DNA from: Planctomycetota bacterium
GTDB taxonomy: Bacteria > Planctomycetota > JAMOSO01
Length of the DNA stretch: 64,000 nucleotides
Reading direction: 5' to 3'
Assembly: GCA_027063065.1 (NCBI GenBank)
Contig: JAMOSO010000050.1
Span: 1-64,000 of the forward strand
Below the pieces are notes generated by a model, which worked only from the letters and a program-made list of their open reading frames with translations, had not been told where the DNA came from and searched no databases. Made by a program: the position numbers and the translations under genes. Shown here piece by piece: positions 45,843 to 55,398 of the stretch (position 1 is the stretch's first letter; the number at the start of each line of letters is the position of its first letter).

Positions 45843-47249
45843 ATGGCTGATGATTTTAAAGTAGCTGATATGAGCCTCGCAGATTGGGGTCGTAAAGAAT
45901 TAGACGTTGCCGAGCACGAGATGCCAGGTCTAATGTCTATCCGCAAAAAATACTCTGCGGACAAACCTCTTAAAGGAGTACGCATAATGGGGTCATTACA
46001 TATGACTATCCAAACTGCCGTACTAATAGAAACTTTAGTAGAACTTGGCGCCGACGTACGTTGGTGTAGTTGTAATATATTTTCAACACAAGACCACGCC
46101 GCCGCTGCCATTGCAAAAACTGGTGTGCCTGTTTTTGCTTGGAAAGGCGAAACCTTAGAAGAATACTGGGACTGCACTCTTAAAGCTCTAACTTGGCCAG
46201 ATGGTTCTGGCCCACAATTAATCGTTGATGACGGTGGCGATGCTACAATTTTAATACATAAAGGCTACGAACTAGAAAACGGTTCTGACTGGGTAAACGA
46301 AGATTCTGAAAGCCACGAAGAAAGCGTTATTAAAGCTCTTCTTAAAAAAGTACATGCCGACAATAATGGAAAATGGCATAAAGTTGTTGCCGAGTGGAAA
46401 GGTGTATCAGAAGAAACCACCACTGGTGTTCACCGCTTATACCAACGCCTAGAAGAAGGCAAACTACTTGTTCCTGCAATTAATGTAAACGATTCTGTAA
46501 CTAAATCTAAATTTGATAATTTATATGGTTGTCGCGAATCTTTAGCCGATGGTATTAAACGAGCTACAGATGTGATGATTGCCGGCAAAGTTGCTGTTGT
46601 AATTGGATATGGCGATGTTGGTAAAGGCTGTGCCCAATCAATGCGTGGTTTTGGAGCAAGAGTTATAGTAACCGAAATAGACCCGATTTGTGCATTACAA
46701 GCGTCAATGGAAGGCTTTGAAGTCGCTACTGTTGAAGATACCTTAGGTACTGGTGACATATACGTTACTACCACCGGTAATTTTGGCGTCATCACCGCCG
46801 AACACATGCTACAAATGAAAGACCAAGCCATAGTTTGTAACATTGGACACTTTGATAATGAAATAGAAGTCGATGCCCTTGAAAAAACTAATGGCGTTAA
46901 AAAGCTAACTATTAAGCCTCAGGTTGATAGATATACAATGCCAAATGGAAATTGTATTTATATGCTTGCCGAAGGACGCTTAGTTAATTTAGGCTGCGCC
47001 ACAGGTCACCCTTCTTTTGTAATGTCAAATTCGTTTGCCAATCAAACATTGGCTCAAATAGATTTATGGAACAACAAAGATAAATATGAAGTTGGTGTTT
47101 ATCGTCTATCTAAAAAATTAGATGAAGAAGTTGCCAGATTACACTTAGAAAAAATTGGTGTTAAATTAACTACACTAAGTAAAAAACAAGCTGATTATAT
47201 TGGCGTACCTGTCGAAGGCCCTTACAAGCCTGAACATTACCGCTACTAG
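45843..47249 (+). CDS. ahcY: Adenosylhomocysteinase
   Basis: AhcY splits S-adenosylhomocysteine to adenosine and homocysteine and so keeps methyltransferases active. The 468-residue protein has the family N-terminus ([19 protein letters not shown]), [34 protein letters not shown], the NAD site [14 protein letters not shown], and the C-terminal KPQVDRY and [10 protein letters not shown] end. Length includes the 40-residue insertion typical of many bacterial and plant enzymes. AAAGGAA stands before the ATG. A strong bidirectional terminator follows. Confidence 0.97.
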   Translation: MADDFKVADMSLADWGRKELDVAEHEMPGLMSIRKKYSADKPLKGVRIMGSLHMTIQTAVLIETLVELGADVRWCSCNIFSTQDHAAAAIAKTGVPVFAWKGETLEEYWDCTLKALTWPDGSGPQLIVDDGGDATILIHKGYELENGSDWVNEDSESHEESVIKALLKKVHADNNGKWHKVVAEWKGVSEETTTGVHRLYQRLEEGKLLVPAINVNDSVTKSKFDNLYGCRESLADGIKRATDVMIAGKVAVVIGYGDVGKGCAQSMRGFGARVIVTEIDPICALQASMEGFEVATVEDTLGTGDIYVTTTGNFGVITAEHMLQMKDQAIVCNIGHFDNEIEVDALEKTNGVKKLTIKPQVDRYTMPNGNCIYMLAEGRLVNLGCATGHPSFVMSNSFANQTLAQIDLWNNKDKYEVGVYRLSKKLDEEVARLHLEKIGVKLTTLSKKQADYIGVPVEGPYKPEHYRY

Positions 47250-47265
47250 AAGTAACAATATATAA

Positions 47266-47303
47266 ATAAAAAAGCCTCTGCAAATTTAACAGAGGCTTTT
47301 TTA
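47266..47303. terminator. Bidirectional Rho-independent terminator
   Basis: AAAGCCTCTG (47271-47280) pairs with CAGAGGCTTT (47290-47299), a perfect 10-bp stem with a 9-nt loop, an A-tract before and a T-tract after. It ends ahcY on + and manC on -. Confidence 0.92.
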
Positions 47304-47311
47304 TTTATCTC

Positions 47312-48373
47312 TTATAAAATATCCGCACGCCCTTTCAAATCAATAGCTTTTAAAGCTTCTTTTATCTTTTGATCACTACTTGCAGGGCAAATCAATAACG
47401 CATCTGCAGTATCAACCACAACAGTATCTTGCATATCAATTAAAACCACCTCTTTATTGGCTGGTACATTAATAATATTATCTGAACTATCAATTAAAAT
47501 AGCATTGCCATTGGCTACTGCGTTTTTATTTTTATCTTTTAAATAATAAGGCCTTACTGCTGACCAACTACCAACATCATCCCAATCAAAATCAGCTTCA
47601 ACAGTAAAAATTGATTTAACATGCTCCATAATACCAAAATCAATGGATATTTTGGGTAAAGTAGCATAAACCTCGGCCAACAATTCATCATTATCAACAT
47701 CAGACATAATTCTATCTAAACCTACCGAAAGCTTTGGCAAATACATTTTAATTGCATCTAAAATTATAGCTGTCTTCCACAAAAATATACCGCCATTCCA
47801 ATAATAATTGCCAGAATTTACAAATTGTTCTGCCAATTCTAATTGAGGTTTTTCGCAAAATTTATCAACTTTATATACACCTGCTTCTTCCATATCACCA
47901 CGTTTAATATAACCATACGCTGTCGCAGCAAAAGTGGGCTTTATACCAATAGTAATAAATCCTTTTTTATCTTCGGCCAACCTTGCAGCCGTCTTTATAA
48001 CATTAGCAAAAGATTCAACTGGGTTAATAGAGTGATCTGCTGGCAATAAACACATAACAGACTCAGAATCAATTAAATGTAGTCGAGCGGCCGCTAAACC
48101 CACACAAGCTGATGTATCCCTACCAAAAGGCTCAATAATCAATTGTTCAGCTTTAAAATTAGGCACTATCTCAACTATTTTTGCTCCCTGCGATGGGTTA
48201 GTACATACAAAAATACGGTCATCTGGCAAAAAACTACGCAAACGATTTATTGTCTCTTCTATCATAGACTGTTCAGAAGTAATTGAAATTAACTGCTTTG
48301 GCATCTCTCGACGACTAATCGGCCAAAATCTAGTTCCACTACCACCCGCCATTATTACTGCATATATATTCAT
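47312..48373 (-). CDS. manC: Mannose-1-phosphate guanylyltransferase
   Basis: This enzyme makes GDP-mannose from mannose 1-phosphate and GTP for surface glycans. The 353-residue frame has AGGSGTRFWPISRREMPKQ (nucleotide signature), LPADHSI, KFCEKPQ, WNGGIFLWK and FDWDDVGSWSAV. It has no C-terminal phosphomannose isomerase domain, so it is the single-function type. The frame opens 27 codons earlier inside the upstream gene, but the chosen ATG gives the proper N-terminus and has GGTGGA before it. Only one base separates it from the upstream gene's stop, so the pair is co-translated. Confidence 0.94.
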   Translation of the reverse strand: MNIYAVIMAGGSGTRFWPISRREMPKQLISITSEQSMIEETINRLRSFLPDDRIFVCTNPSQGAKIVEIVPNFKAEQLIIEPFGRDTSACVGLAAARLHLIDSESVMCLLPADHSINPVESFANVIKTAARLAEDKKGFITIGIKPTFAATAYGYIKRGDMEEAGVYKVDKFCEKPQLELAEQFVNSGNYYWNGGIFLWKTAIILDAIKMYLPKLSVGLDRIMSDVDNDELLAEVYATLPKISIDFGIMEHVKSIFTVEADFDWDDVGSWSAVRPYYLKDKNKNAVANGNAILIDSSDNIINVPANKEVVLIDMQDTVVVDTADALLICPASSDQKIKEALKAIDLKGRADIL

Positions 48374-48374
48374 A

Positions 48375-49469
48375 TTATTTCCACCAAATAAAATTTTTAA
48401 TTTTGCCAGCTTGTTGCGACACACCCCAAACAGAAGAGTACCCCCTACAATCAATTTGAATCTCTACTGGCTGTTTAGAATTTGTTAATTTTGACTCTGT
48501 TATGCCTATGCCTCCCTTAGGAATAGCTCTTTTTACCTCTAAATTGCGAATAATTTTAGCCAAGATAACAGCATCTAATCTATCCACTTGACCATCTTTA
48601 TTAATATCATCCATAACCCCATCATTATCTTCATCAATTATAAATGTTACAGCATCGCCATAAATATGTCTGCTAAACAAAGATGCACCTTTAACAGACG
48701 CATTATATCTAGGCGAACGATACCCTTCTAAGACTTTGATTTTTTTAGTAATTAATCCTGTTTTTATAAATTTTAAAGTTATTACCCTCAATTTTTCCAT
48801 AAGTTTAGGACTAATAAAAGCATAAGGCAAATGACTTGTCTGACCTATGGAAGAAGGACATAAAAAATCTTTAAGCGCGTAACCTGGAATAATTTCTAAC
48901 TCTAATAAAGGAGGTGTTACTGCAAACATATATTTTGGTTTCTGATAATAACGCGCTTTATTTTTAATCCACTTAGGCGCCTGCCTAGAGGATATATCTG
49001 GATATGTATAAGTACGCGGGTAAGAATTTAGCACATCTGTAAAATTAGTCATAACCACCAACAACAGCTTATCTTGCGACTGAATACCAGCCATTTTATA
49101 ATCTACAACTATTTCAAAAGTACCTGCTTCATTGGGAGCAACACAATCAAAACTTCGCTTAGCCGTAGCTGCAATTTGACCGCCAACATTAATCCAATGA
49201 TCTGGAAAACTAACATTCACAAAAGGTAGTCTTGTTCGACTTTGTCTTGTGCCAATTAAAATATTAAATTCTTGATTAGGATATAAAAAATACACACCGT
49301 TATTTTCTAATCTTAAAGTAAGAGATGTTTTAGCATCCTTAAGCTGAAACCAAATTCCACCTGATTTCTTAACTGGACTTTGCACAAGCAGCACTATGCT
49401 TACAATCAAAAGCCCCACTATCAAAGCTAACCCCGTATGATGTTTCCAAGTCATAAATGAATTGTACAT
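48375..49469 (-). CDS. Membrane-anchored M15-like (DD-peptidase fold) protein with calcium-loop insert
   Basis: The 364-residue protein has one membrane helix (about 12-30), a beta-rich N-terminal region (40-190), and a C-terminal part like Peptidase_M15_3 (about 240-350). That family's GYRSPxYN reads GYRSPRYN, and SxHxxGxAxD reads SRHIYGDAVT, keeping His268 but with Thr275 in place of the metal Asp. The later HxD...W reads Gln338-Ile-Asp340...Trp348. So zinc binding is doubtful. Between these blocks, residues 279-300 carry a DEDNDGVMDD/NKDGQVDRLDA pair that looks like dockerin or EF-hand calcium loops. A cell-wall binding role is possible. It heads a two-gene unit with manC. A start five codons later is possible. 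Confidence 0.72.
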   Translation of the reverse strand: MYNSFMTWKHHTGLALIVGLLIVSIVLLVQSPVKKSGGIWFQLKDAKTSLTLRLENNGVYFLYPNQEFNILIGTRQSRTRLPFVNVSFPDHWINVGGQIAATAKRSFDCVAPNEAGTFEIVVDYKMAGIQSQDKLLLVVMTNFTDVLNSYPRTYTYPDISSRQAPKWIKNKARYYQKPKYMFAVTPPLLELEIIPGYALKDFLCPSSIGQTSHLPYAFISPKLMEKLRVITLKFIKTGLITKKIKVLEGYRSPRYNASVKGASLFSRHIYGDAVTFIIDEDNDGVMDDINKDGQVDRLDAVILAKIIRNLEVKRAIPKGGIGITESKLTNSKQPVEIQIDCRGYSSVWGVSQQAGKIKNFIWWK

Positions 49470-49515
49470 AATAATATATAAAAATGAATTGAATAATTAG
49501 TATCTTCCAATCAAA

Positions 49516-49542
49516 ATTAATTTAAAAATTATCTAAATTAAT
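49516..49542. promoter_or_regulatory. 9-bp inverted repeat upstream of ribBA
   Basis: ATTAATTTA (49516-49524) and TAAATTAAT (49534-49542) pair perfectly over a 9-nt spacer. All bases are A or T, in AT-rich DNA, so chance is possible. No FMN riboswitch is seen between it and ribBA. Confidence 0.35.
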
Positions 49543-49560
49543 AGTTTTTAAAAAACTCAA

Positions 49561-49589
49561 TTGTTCAACCAACCTAATTTCTTTATTAT
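49561..49589 (+). promoter_or_regulatory. Candidate sigma-70 promoter of ribBA
   Basis: TTGTTC (49561-49566) and TATTAT (49584-49589) are 17 nt apart, and the ATG follows 27 nt later with an AAGGA ribosome site. Confidence 0.55.
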
Positions 49590-49616
49590 ATACGCTCTGA
49601 TTTTAAGGAATTTCAA

Positions 49617-50816
49617 ATGAATAGCATTAAAGAAGCCATTGAAGCAATCAAAAATGGTGAGATAATAGTTGTTGTAGATAATGAGGATCGTGAAAACGAA
49701 GGTGACTTGGTGATGGCTGCCGAAAAGGCAACCCCTGAGGCAATTAATTTTATGGCGACCCACGGGCGTGGGTTAATTTGTTTGCCATTAACTGCTGAAA
49801 AAATTCATCAACTACATATACCGATGATGACAAGCGAAAATCAGTGCCCATTAGGCACCGCATTTACAGTGTCTATCGAAGCTCGTAAAGGCACCACAAC
49901 AGGCATTTCTGCCGCAGAAAGATGCCTAACAGTACAAACAGCTATTAAACCAGATGCAAAACCACAAGACATAATATCACCTGGACATATCTTTCCACTT
50001 CGTGCTACAAATGGTGGAGTATTAAGACGTGCTGGCCATACAGAAGCAGCAATTGATTTAGCAAAATTAGCTGGCTTAAATCCCTCTGGTTTAATATGCG
50101 AAATCATGAACGATGATGGTAGCATGGCTAGATTGCCAGATTTAGAAAAATACGTTATCAAACATAATCTTAAACTTATTAGTATTGCAGATTTAATAAG
50201 TTATCGATTAGAAACAGAAACTATCATCCAACCAGATGCTGTTGTAACATTACCCACAAAATTTGGCGAATTTAAAATGCACCTATATATTGGGCCAGAT
50301 GGCAAAGAACATATTGCCATGACTATGGGACTAGATGGCAAAACAACACAAGAGCCAACATTGATACGAGTACATTCTGAATGTTTGACTGGTGATTTAT
50401 TTGGCTCTTTAAGATGTGATTGTCAATCACAACTGCACGCAGCACTAAAAGCTGTGGCAAAAGAAGGACGCGGAGCTGTTATTTATATGCGTCAAGAAGG
50501 ACGCGGTATAGGTTTAGCTGCTAAAATGAAAGCGTATAACCTACAAGATCAAGGGCGAGATACTGTAGAAGCCAATGAAGATTTAGGTTTTAAAGCCGAT
50601 TTACGCGATTACGGCATTGGTGCGCAAATTATAAGTAACTTAGGATTGAGAAAATTAAAATTATTAACTAATAATCCTAAAAAAATTATTGGTATAGAAG
50701 CCTATGGGCTTGAGGTGGTTCAAAGAGTGCCTATTGAAATCGAACCCCACGAATGTAATCTAAATTATTTAAAGACTAAAAAAGAGCGCATGGGACATAT
50801 CATGCGACATATATAA
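49617..50816 (+). CDS. ribBA: Bifunctional DHBP synthase / GTP cyclohydrolase II
   Basis: This enzyme makes both precursors of riboflavin: dihydroxybutanone phosphate from ribulose 5-phosphate (N-terminal RibB half, about 1-205) and the pyrimidine from GTP (C-terminal RibA half, about 206-399). RibB blocks: [48 protein letters not shown] and [21 protein letters not shown]. RibA blocks: [19 protein letters not shown] (zinc cysteines), RQEGRGIGL, and LTNNPKK. It heads a four-gene + strand run with ribH, a phosphoesterase and rodA. Overall length is standard. Confidence 0.97.
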   Translation: MNSIKEAIEAIKNGEIIVVVDNEDRENEGDLVMAAEKATPEAINFMATHGRGLICLPLTAEKIHQLHIPMMTSENQCPLGTAFTVSIEARKGTTTGISAAERCLTVQTAIKPDAKPQDIISPGHIFPLRATNGGVLRRAGHTEAAIDLAKLAGLNPSGLICEIMNDDGSMARLPDLEKYVIKHNLKLISIADLISYRLETETIIQPDAVVTLPTKFGEFKMHLYIGPDGKEHIAMTMGLDGKTTQEPTLIRVHSECLTGDLFGSLRCDCQSQLHAALKAVAKEGRGAVIYMRQEGRGIGLAAKMKAYNLQDQGRDTVEANEDLGFKADLRDYGIGAQIISNLGLRKLKLLTNNPKKIIGIEAYGLEVVQRVPIEIEPHECNLNYLKTKKERMGHIMRHI

Positions 50817-50824
50817 AGGCTATT

Positions 50825-51310
50825 ATGTCAGAAACTAAACTTACCAATGTATACTCTGGTTCGCTTGCTACCCCAACAGGTAAATTTGCAATAGTATGTG
50901 CCAGATTCAACACACCTGTAACTATGAGTTTATTTAATGCTGCTAAAGAAACATTATTAAACCATGGAGTATCCCCAGAAAACATCAGTGAAGCATGGGT
51001 GCCAGGCGCTTATGAAATTCCTTTAATTGCACAAAAATTTGCGTCTAAAAAAGACTATTCTGCCGTAATTTGTCTAGGGGCTGTAATAAAAGGAGACACT
51101 CCTCATTTTGACTTTGTAGCTGGAGAAAGTGCTAAAGGCATAATGGATATAGGTTTAAAATATTCCAAACCTATAATTTTTGGAATACTAACCGTCAATA
51201 CACAAGAACAAGCTTGGGAACGAGCTACATGGGAAAGTGGCAACAAAGGTAGCGAATCTGCCCTAACTGCCATTGAAATGGTAAATTTAATAAGCAGAAT
51301 AGATACGTGA
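50825..51310 (+). CDS. ribH: 6,7-dimethyl-8-ribityllumazine synthase
   Basis: RibH condenses the dihydroxybutanone phosphate from RibBA with the ribityl-pyrimidine to give lumazine, the penultimate step to riboflavin. The 161-residue protein shows IVCARFNTPVT, EAWVPGAYEIPLIAQ, VICLGAVIKGDTPHFDFVA and FGILTVNTQEQAWER. It starts 8 nt after ribBA. Its stop overlaps the next gene's GTG start by 4 nt (GTGA). Confidence 0.96.
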   Translation: MSETKLTNVYSGSLATPTGKFAIVCARFNTPVTMSLFNAAKETLLNHGVSPENISEAWVPGAYEIPLIAQKFASKKDYSAVICLGAVIKGDTPHFDFVAGESAKGIMDIGLKYSKPIIFGILTVNTQEQAWERATWESGNKGSESALTAIEMVNLISRIDT

Positions 51311-52047
51311 TTGCTTTAATTTCAGACATTCACTCAAACATAGAAGCTCTTAGTGCTGTACTTGAAGACATCAAGTCACGCGATATAGATAAAATATACT
51401 GTTTAGGTGATGTTATTGGCTATGGCCCCAACCCAAAAGAATGTTTGGAACTAGCAAAGCATTTTGATGTTTGCCTAATGGGCAATCACGAATACGCCGT
51501 CTTATATGGCGCTGAAAACTTTAATCCACGAGCCGCTAAAGCAATCGATTGGACTAGAGCTCAATTATTTGAAAAAAATGAAACAGGCAAAAACAATTTA
51601 CAGTTTATTAAATCTTTAAAACAAATTTACGTCGAAGGTGATTTAACCATGGTACACGCATCGCCTAGACAACCAATTAAAGAATACCTATTACCTGCCG
51701 ATATACGCAATCCAACCAAATTAGACGCAAACTTTGCTTTATTTGATCGCGTTTGCATTACGGGACATACTCACCACCCTGGAGTATTTTTACCAGGATA
51801 CTCTTTTGAAAAACCATCAGATATAATGAATATTTATATGCTTGATTCCGACGAAAGAGCCATTTTAAATGTTGGTTCAGTTGGACAAAGTAGAGATGGC
51901 AATAATGACGCATGCTATGCAACCTTTGACGGTGATGCCATTGTGTTTAGAAGAGTAAAATATGACTTTATGACTACTATGAAAAAAATCAGAGCCATAA
52001 ATCTATTAGACAATTCCCTAGCTGACCGCTTGGCAGCTGGGCGATAA
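51307..52047 (+). CDS. Calcineurin-like metallophosphoesterase
   Basis: The 246-residue protein is a compact two-metal phosphoesterase: Asp7-Ile-His9 (ISDIHSN), CLGDVIGYGPNP, MGNHEYA, VHASPR, and TGHTHHP. Bacterial relatives of this MJ0936/YfcE-like type act on varied phosphodiesters or monoesters. Its GTG start overlaps the ribH stop by 4 nt, so it is translated with riboflavin genes. The phosphatase that dephosphorylates the pyrimidine intermediate of riboflavin synthesis is often unassigned in genomes; a part in that step is possible but unproven. rodA follows 19 nt later. Confidence 0.86.
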   Translation: MIALISDIHSNIEALSAVLEDIKSRDIDKIYCLGDVIGYGPNPKECLELAKHFDVCLMGNHEYAVLYGAENFNPRAAKAIDWTRAQLFEKNETGKNNLQFIKSLKQIYVEGDLTMVHASPRQPIKEYLLPADIRNPTKLDANFALFDRVCITGHTHHPGVFLPGYSFEKPSDIMNIYMLDSDERAILNVGSVGQSRDGNNDACYATFDGDAIVFRRVKYDFMTTMKKIRAINLLDNSLADRLAAGR

Positions 52048-52066
52048 TTATAGGGCGCGAATACGG

Positions 52067-53191
52067 GTGCGCCGTCCAGACTTTACCGACATTGATTGGT
52101 TGTTAATGCTGGCTGTTTTTGCCGCCGTTACCATGGGAGTGGTGTTTATATGGAGTGCCTCGCACAACCCTGACGGCACTGTAAGCATGCGAGCTCCTAT
52201 CAAACAATGTATATGGGCAACAGTAGGTTTTATAATTTTTTTAATTACTGCAAGAATTGATTATAACCTTTTTAGACGCTATGGATTTTTTATATTTATA
52301 AGCAATGTTATAATTTTAGGATTATTATTTACACCTTTAGGTTCTGAAGTAAATAATTCACGTGCATGGATTCGCATTGGAGGATTTTCTATTCAACCAT
52401 CTGAATTTATGAAACTATCCTTAATTATTGGTATGAGTCGCTACCTTATGCGAGAGAAAAACCTCCACTCAGCGCCTCATCTTATTATGCCTATATTAAT
52501 AATGGCAGTTCCAATTGCTTTAATTTTAAAGCAACCTGACTTAGGAACAGCAATTACATTGCTACCTATTTTTTGTGCAATTATGTACATAGGTGGAGTA
52601 TCTCGCAAACATTTGTTTATGTCTTTTTTTGCATTTATTGGTTTGGCTCTAACTATGTGGTTTGGCAATATTATGACGGACTATCAAAAAAGGCGTATAT
52701 TTGCATTTTTAAATCCAGATGAATACCGTGTCGATGAAGCTTATCAATTAATTCAATCCAAAATAGCTATTGGATCGGGTGGTTTTTGGGGAATGGGTAT
52801 CGGAGAAGGCTATCAAAATCGCTTTGGATACCTGCCAACTGTAACAAAAAATAATGATTTTATTTTTGCAGTAATTGCTGAAGAATCTGGCTTTATTGGC
52901 ATCACATTTTTAACCGTCTTATTTCTCATAATCGGGCTTGCCATCGCCTCAACTGCCATAAAAACCAGAGAACCATTTGCTAGATTATTTTGTATGGGCG
53001 TTTTTGGATGGATTATGGGGCAATTTTTTGTCAATTGCGGTGTAGCGCTAGGATTATTGCCAACAACAGGTGTTCCTCTTGTATTTGTATCTTCTGGCGG
53101 CTCGTCATTAATTTCAATATTTATAGCTTTAGGTATCGTAACCAATATCAGAATTAACAAAAAGTCTTATATTCATTCAACTAAAACCTAA
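52067..53191 (+). CDS. rodA: Rod shape-determining protein RodA (SEDS family)
   Basis: RodA is the SEDS glycan polymerase of the elongasome, working with PBP2 and MreBCD in the inner membrane. The 374-residue protein has about 10 membrane helices. It shows SRAWIRIGGFSIQPSEFMKL, LKQPDLGTAITLLPI, the extracellular loop with YQLIQSKIAIGSGGFWGMGIG, FIFAVIAEESGF, and TGVPLVFVSSGGSS near the end. FtsW is the close alternative, but the short N-terminus and length favour RodA. The start is GTG, with a weak ribosome site. Confidence 0.9.
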   Translation: MRRPDFTDIDWLLMLAVFAAVTMGVVFIWSASHNPDGTVSMRAPIKQCIWATVGFIIFLITARIDYNLFRRYGFFIFISNVIILGLLFTPLGSEVNNSRAWIRIGGFSIQPSEFMKLSLIIGMSRYLMREKNLHSAPHLIMPILIMAVPIALILKQPDLGTAITLLPIFCAIMYIGGVSRKHLFMSFFAFIGLALTMWFGNIMTDYQKRRIFAFLNPDEYRVDEAYQLIQSKIAIGSGGFWGMGIGEGYQNRFGYLPTVTKNNDFIFAVIAEESGFIGITFLTVLFLIIGLAIASTAIKTREPFARLFCMGVFGWIMGQFFVNCGVALGLLPTTGVPLVFVSSGGSSLISIFIALGIVTNIRINKKSYIHSTKT

Positions 53192-53229
53192 ATTATATTT
53201 TAAACTGTCAGCTCAACGAACTGCAAATA

Positions 53230-54444
53230 TCATGTGATTTTGCACGATTGCACTTGGTTTCGTCCCTGTTCCTTAGCTTTATACAACGCCTCATCTGCAT
53301 TCTTTACTATAATGTCTGGTTCAAATACAGTACCTCCTTCCGTACTTGACACACCAATACTCAAAGTTACAACTCCTGCTGGTAAGGAATGCTTATTAGA
53401 AATATTCATTTTTTCAATAGCAGCTCTAATTATCTCAGCTACATATACTGCATTATCAAGAGATGTATTTGGCAACAAAACAATAAATTCTTCACCTCCA
53501 TAACGGGCACAGAAATCACTTGGTCTTTTAAGACATTCTTTTATCTTTTTAGCAACTTTTTGCAAACATGCATCTCCATCAACATGGCCATAAGTATCAT
53601 TATACATTTTGAAATTATCTATATCACACATAAATACAGACAATGGTTCTTGACTCCTACGACTACGCCCAATTTCTTTTAATAAAGTTTCTGAAAAACT
53701 GCGACGATTTGGAATGCCAGTCAAAGCATCAATTACAGCCTGCTGTTGCATTACTTGATAAGCTTGAGTTATTTTTTTGCCAGCAACGACTATGCCCAAT
53801 ACACCTACAAAAGCAATCAAAATATGCCCTACCAAAAGAGATAATAGTGGAATATGCATCACAAAAGGCAATGTAACGCTAATACCACCTCTGACATCAC
53901 CTTCCTTATAACCCTGCCATTGATGACATTTTAAACAAGACTTTTGAGTAATTAAAGGAGCCATATAAAAATAATAATTTTTCCCTCCTTTTTGAAAAAA
54001 TATTCCTTTTTCTTTTACACCTTGTTCAAATTTTTGTAAGAAATCTTTTTCTATTGCAATAGGTTTGTTTTGCGGACGAATAGGCTTAAGACTGGTAATA
54101 TGAAATTGTATCCCATCACGTTCTTGGGCTACTTCAGAAATCTGTCGAGTCATAAATGCAGGGTTTATCTTCGTTAGAGTTACATTATCATTTACCTTGA
54201 TATCTCTCATCGGCACATCAAGGTATGGATTTGGTAATGTATTTTTTGTAACCTTAGCATACAAACCGCCATGACGTGCATTCCATGTGCGAGTTATTAC
54301 AACTTGATCAAAAAAACTTCTTGCTGTTTGCAAAGCAATATTTTCTTGGCCGTTTTTTGCGCTGTTATAACTCCATAAAAAAGACCCTATAATCAACAAC
54401 AACCATGACAAAACAGCAATAATGAGTAACTTTTGAGATTTCAT
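53230..54444 (-). CDS. Membrane diguanylate cyclase with c-type heme sensor (DUF3365)
   Basis: The 404-residue protein has membrane helices near 6-26 and 198-221, a sensor domain outside the membrane (27-197), and a cytosolic GGDEF domain (about 236-400). The sensor is DUF3365/Tll0287-like and carries Cys170-Leu-Lys-Cys173-His174, a CxxCH motif for covalent heme c. Related sensors use such a heme for redox or gas sensing. The catalytic motif is GGEEF at 316-320, and an I-site RPSD lies at 307-310. So c-di-GMP synthesis may respond to redox state or gases. It is convergent with rodA and stands alone. Confidence 0.93.
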   Translation of the reverse strand: MKSQKLLIIAVLSWLLLIIGSFLWSYNSAKNGQENIALQTARSFFDQVVITRTWNARHGGLYAKVTKNTLPNPYLDVPMRDIKVNDNVTLTKINPAFMTRQISEVAQERDGIQFHITSLKPIRPQNKPIAIEKDFLQKFEQGVKEKGIFFQKGGKNYYFYMAPLITQKSCLKCHQWQGYKEGDVRGGISVTLPFVMHIPLLSLLVGHILIAFVGVLGIVVAGKKITQAYQVMQQQAVIDALTGIPNRRSFSETLLKEIGRSRRSQEPLSVFMCDIDNFKMYNDTYGHVDGDACLQKVAKKIKECLKRPSDFCARYGGEEFIVLLPNTSLDNAVYVAEIIRAAIEKMNISNKHSLPAGVVTLSIGVSSTEGGTVFEPDIIVKNADEALYKAKEQGRNQVQSCKIT

Positions 54445-54819
54445 ATTATATTATCCAATAAAACACCTAACTTTTTAACGCGGTAAAACTGTGTATTTAT
54501 CCATTATAAACAACAAGTACCAAGCGATAAGTAAATATTATACACTTTAAATAATTTGTATAGCACAAAATATAATAACATACACATAAAGCAACGATAT
54601 CTACTTGTGCATATTTACATCACATAAAAGACCACGAAAAATCTTCTATTGTCAAACCAGGTTGTTAATTAACTTTTTATTTTTAGGATATCTTCTCAAA
54701 TATGATTTAAAAAGCAGACATCTCTACTTTACGGAAAAGTAGAGACATTTTAACTTTGCTTTGACAATAGTCGATATTAAACTTGACGAATAATTTTGAT
54801 TCTCTAGGATATCTCGACT
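54445..54819 (+). promoter_or_regulatory. 375-nt gap before gmk with nested inverted repeats
   Basis: No gene is seen here. CTATTGTCAAA (54646-54656) and TTTGACAATAG (54760-54770) are perfect 11-bp inverted copies. Inside them, TCTCTACTTT (54721-54730) and AAAGTAGAGA (54736-54745) form a perfect 10-bp stem with a 5-nt loop, and AAAGCA (54711-54716) can pair with TGCTTT (54757-54762). TAGGATATCT occurs twice, at 54684-54693 and 54805-54814; the first is followed by ATG ATT TAA, the second by the gmk ATG. This looks like a structured leader or a short RNA. The first 200 nt, on the - strand side, hold the promoter of the cyclase but no clear boxes. Confidence 0.5.
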
Positions 54820-55395
54820 ATGCAACAAGGAAAACTAATTGTTTTTTCTGGTCCTTCTGGATGTGGTAAAAGTACCGTAGTAGCCGAGTTATGTAGAAAA
54901 AATGCGCAGATGATGCCCTCTATTTCCGCAACCACTCGTGCCCCAAGGGGTAATGAGCAACATGGAAAAGAGTATTTTTTTCTCAAACGTAAGGAATTTG
55001 AAGCTGAAATAGCAGATGATGCCTTTTTAGAATACGCTGAAGTATTTGGCAACTATTACGGAACTAAATGGCGTTGGTTGGCTGAAGAATGGGAAAAAGG
55101 AACTTGGATATTATTGGACATTGACGTCCAAGGCGCAATGCAAATTCGCGAAAAAGCAGGTGATGCTTTGCTAATTTTTATTGCACCTCCCAGTATGGAA
55201 ATTTTACGCCAAAGACTTGAAAACCGTCAAACAGAAAGTGCTGAAAAAATACAAATGCGTTTAGCAGAAGCTCAACGCGAGTTAGAGTTTTCTGAAAAAT
55301 ATGATGCAGTAGTTATAAATGATAAACTTGAAGAAACTGTTCTTCAAATTGAAAATATTTTAAAACAACGGTTTAACAACCAATTAACGGAGTAG
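54820..55395 (+). CDS. gmk: Guanylate kinase
   Basis: Gmk phosphorylates GMP to GDP. The 191-residue protein shows the P-loop FSGPSGCGKSTVV, the GMP-binding TTRAPRGNEQHGKEYFF, EYAEVFGNYYGT, and the LLDIDVQGA Walker-B-like strand. AGGA stands 14 nt before the ATG. It heads the gmk-rpoZ-dut run (3-nt and 7-nt gaps), the common bacterial gmk-rpoZ pair. Its long upstream region is structured. Confidence 0.97.
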   Translation: MQQGKLIVFSGPSGCGKSTVVAELCRKNAQMMPSISATTRAPRGNEQHGKEYFFLKRKEFEAEIADDAFLEYAEVFGNYYGTKWRWLAEEWEKGTWILLDIDVQGAMQIREKAGDALLIFIAPPSMEILRQRLENRQTESAEKIQMRLAEAQRELEFSEKYDAVVINDKLEETVLQIENILKQRFNNQLTE

Positions 55396-55398
55396 TCG

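Noticed and set aside
49470-49616. FMN riboswitch before ribBA
   Set aside because: The 147-nt gap is very AT-rich and lacks the conserved G-rich segments of the FMN element.
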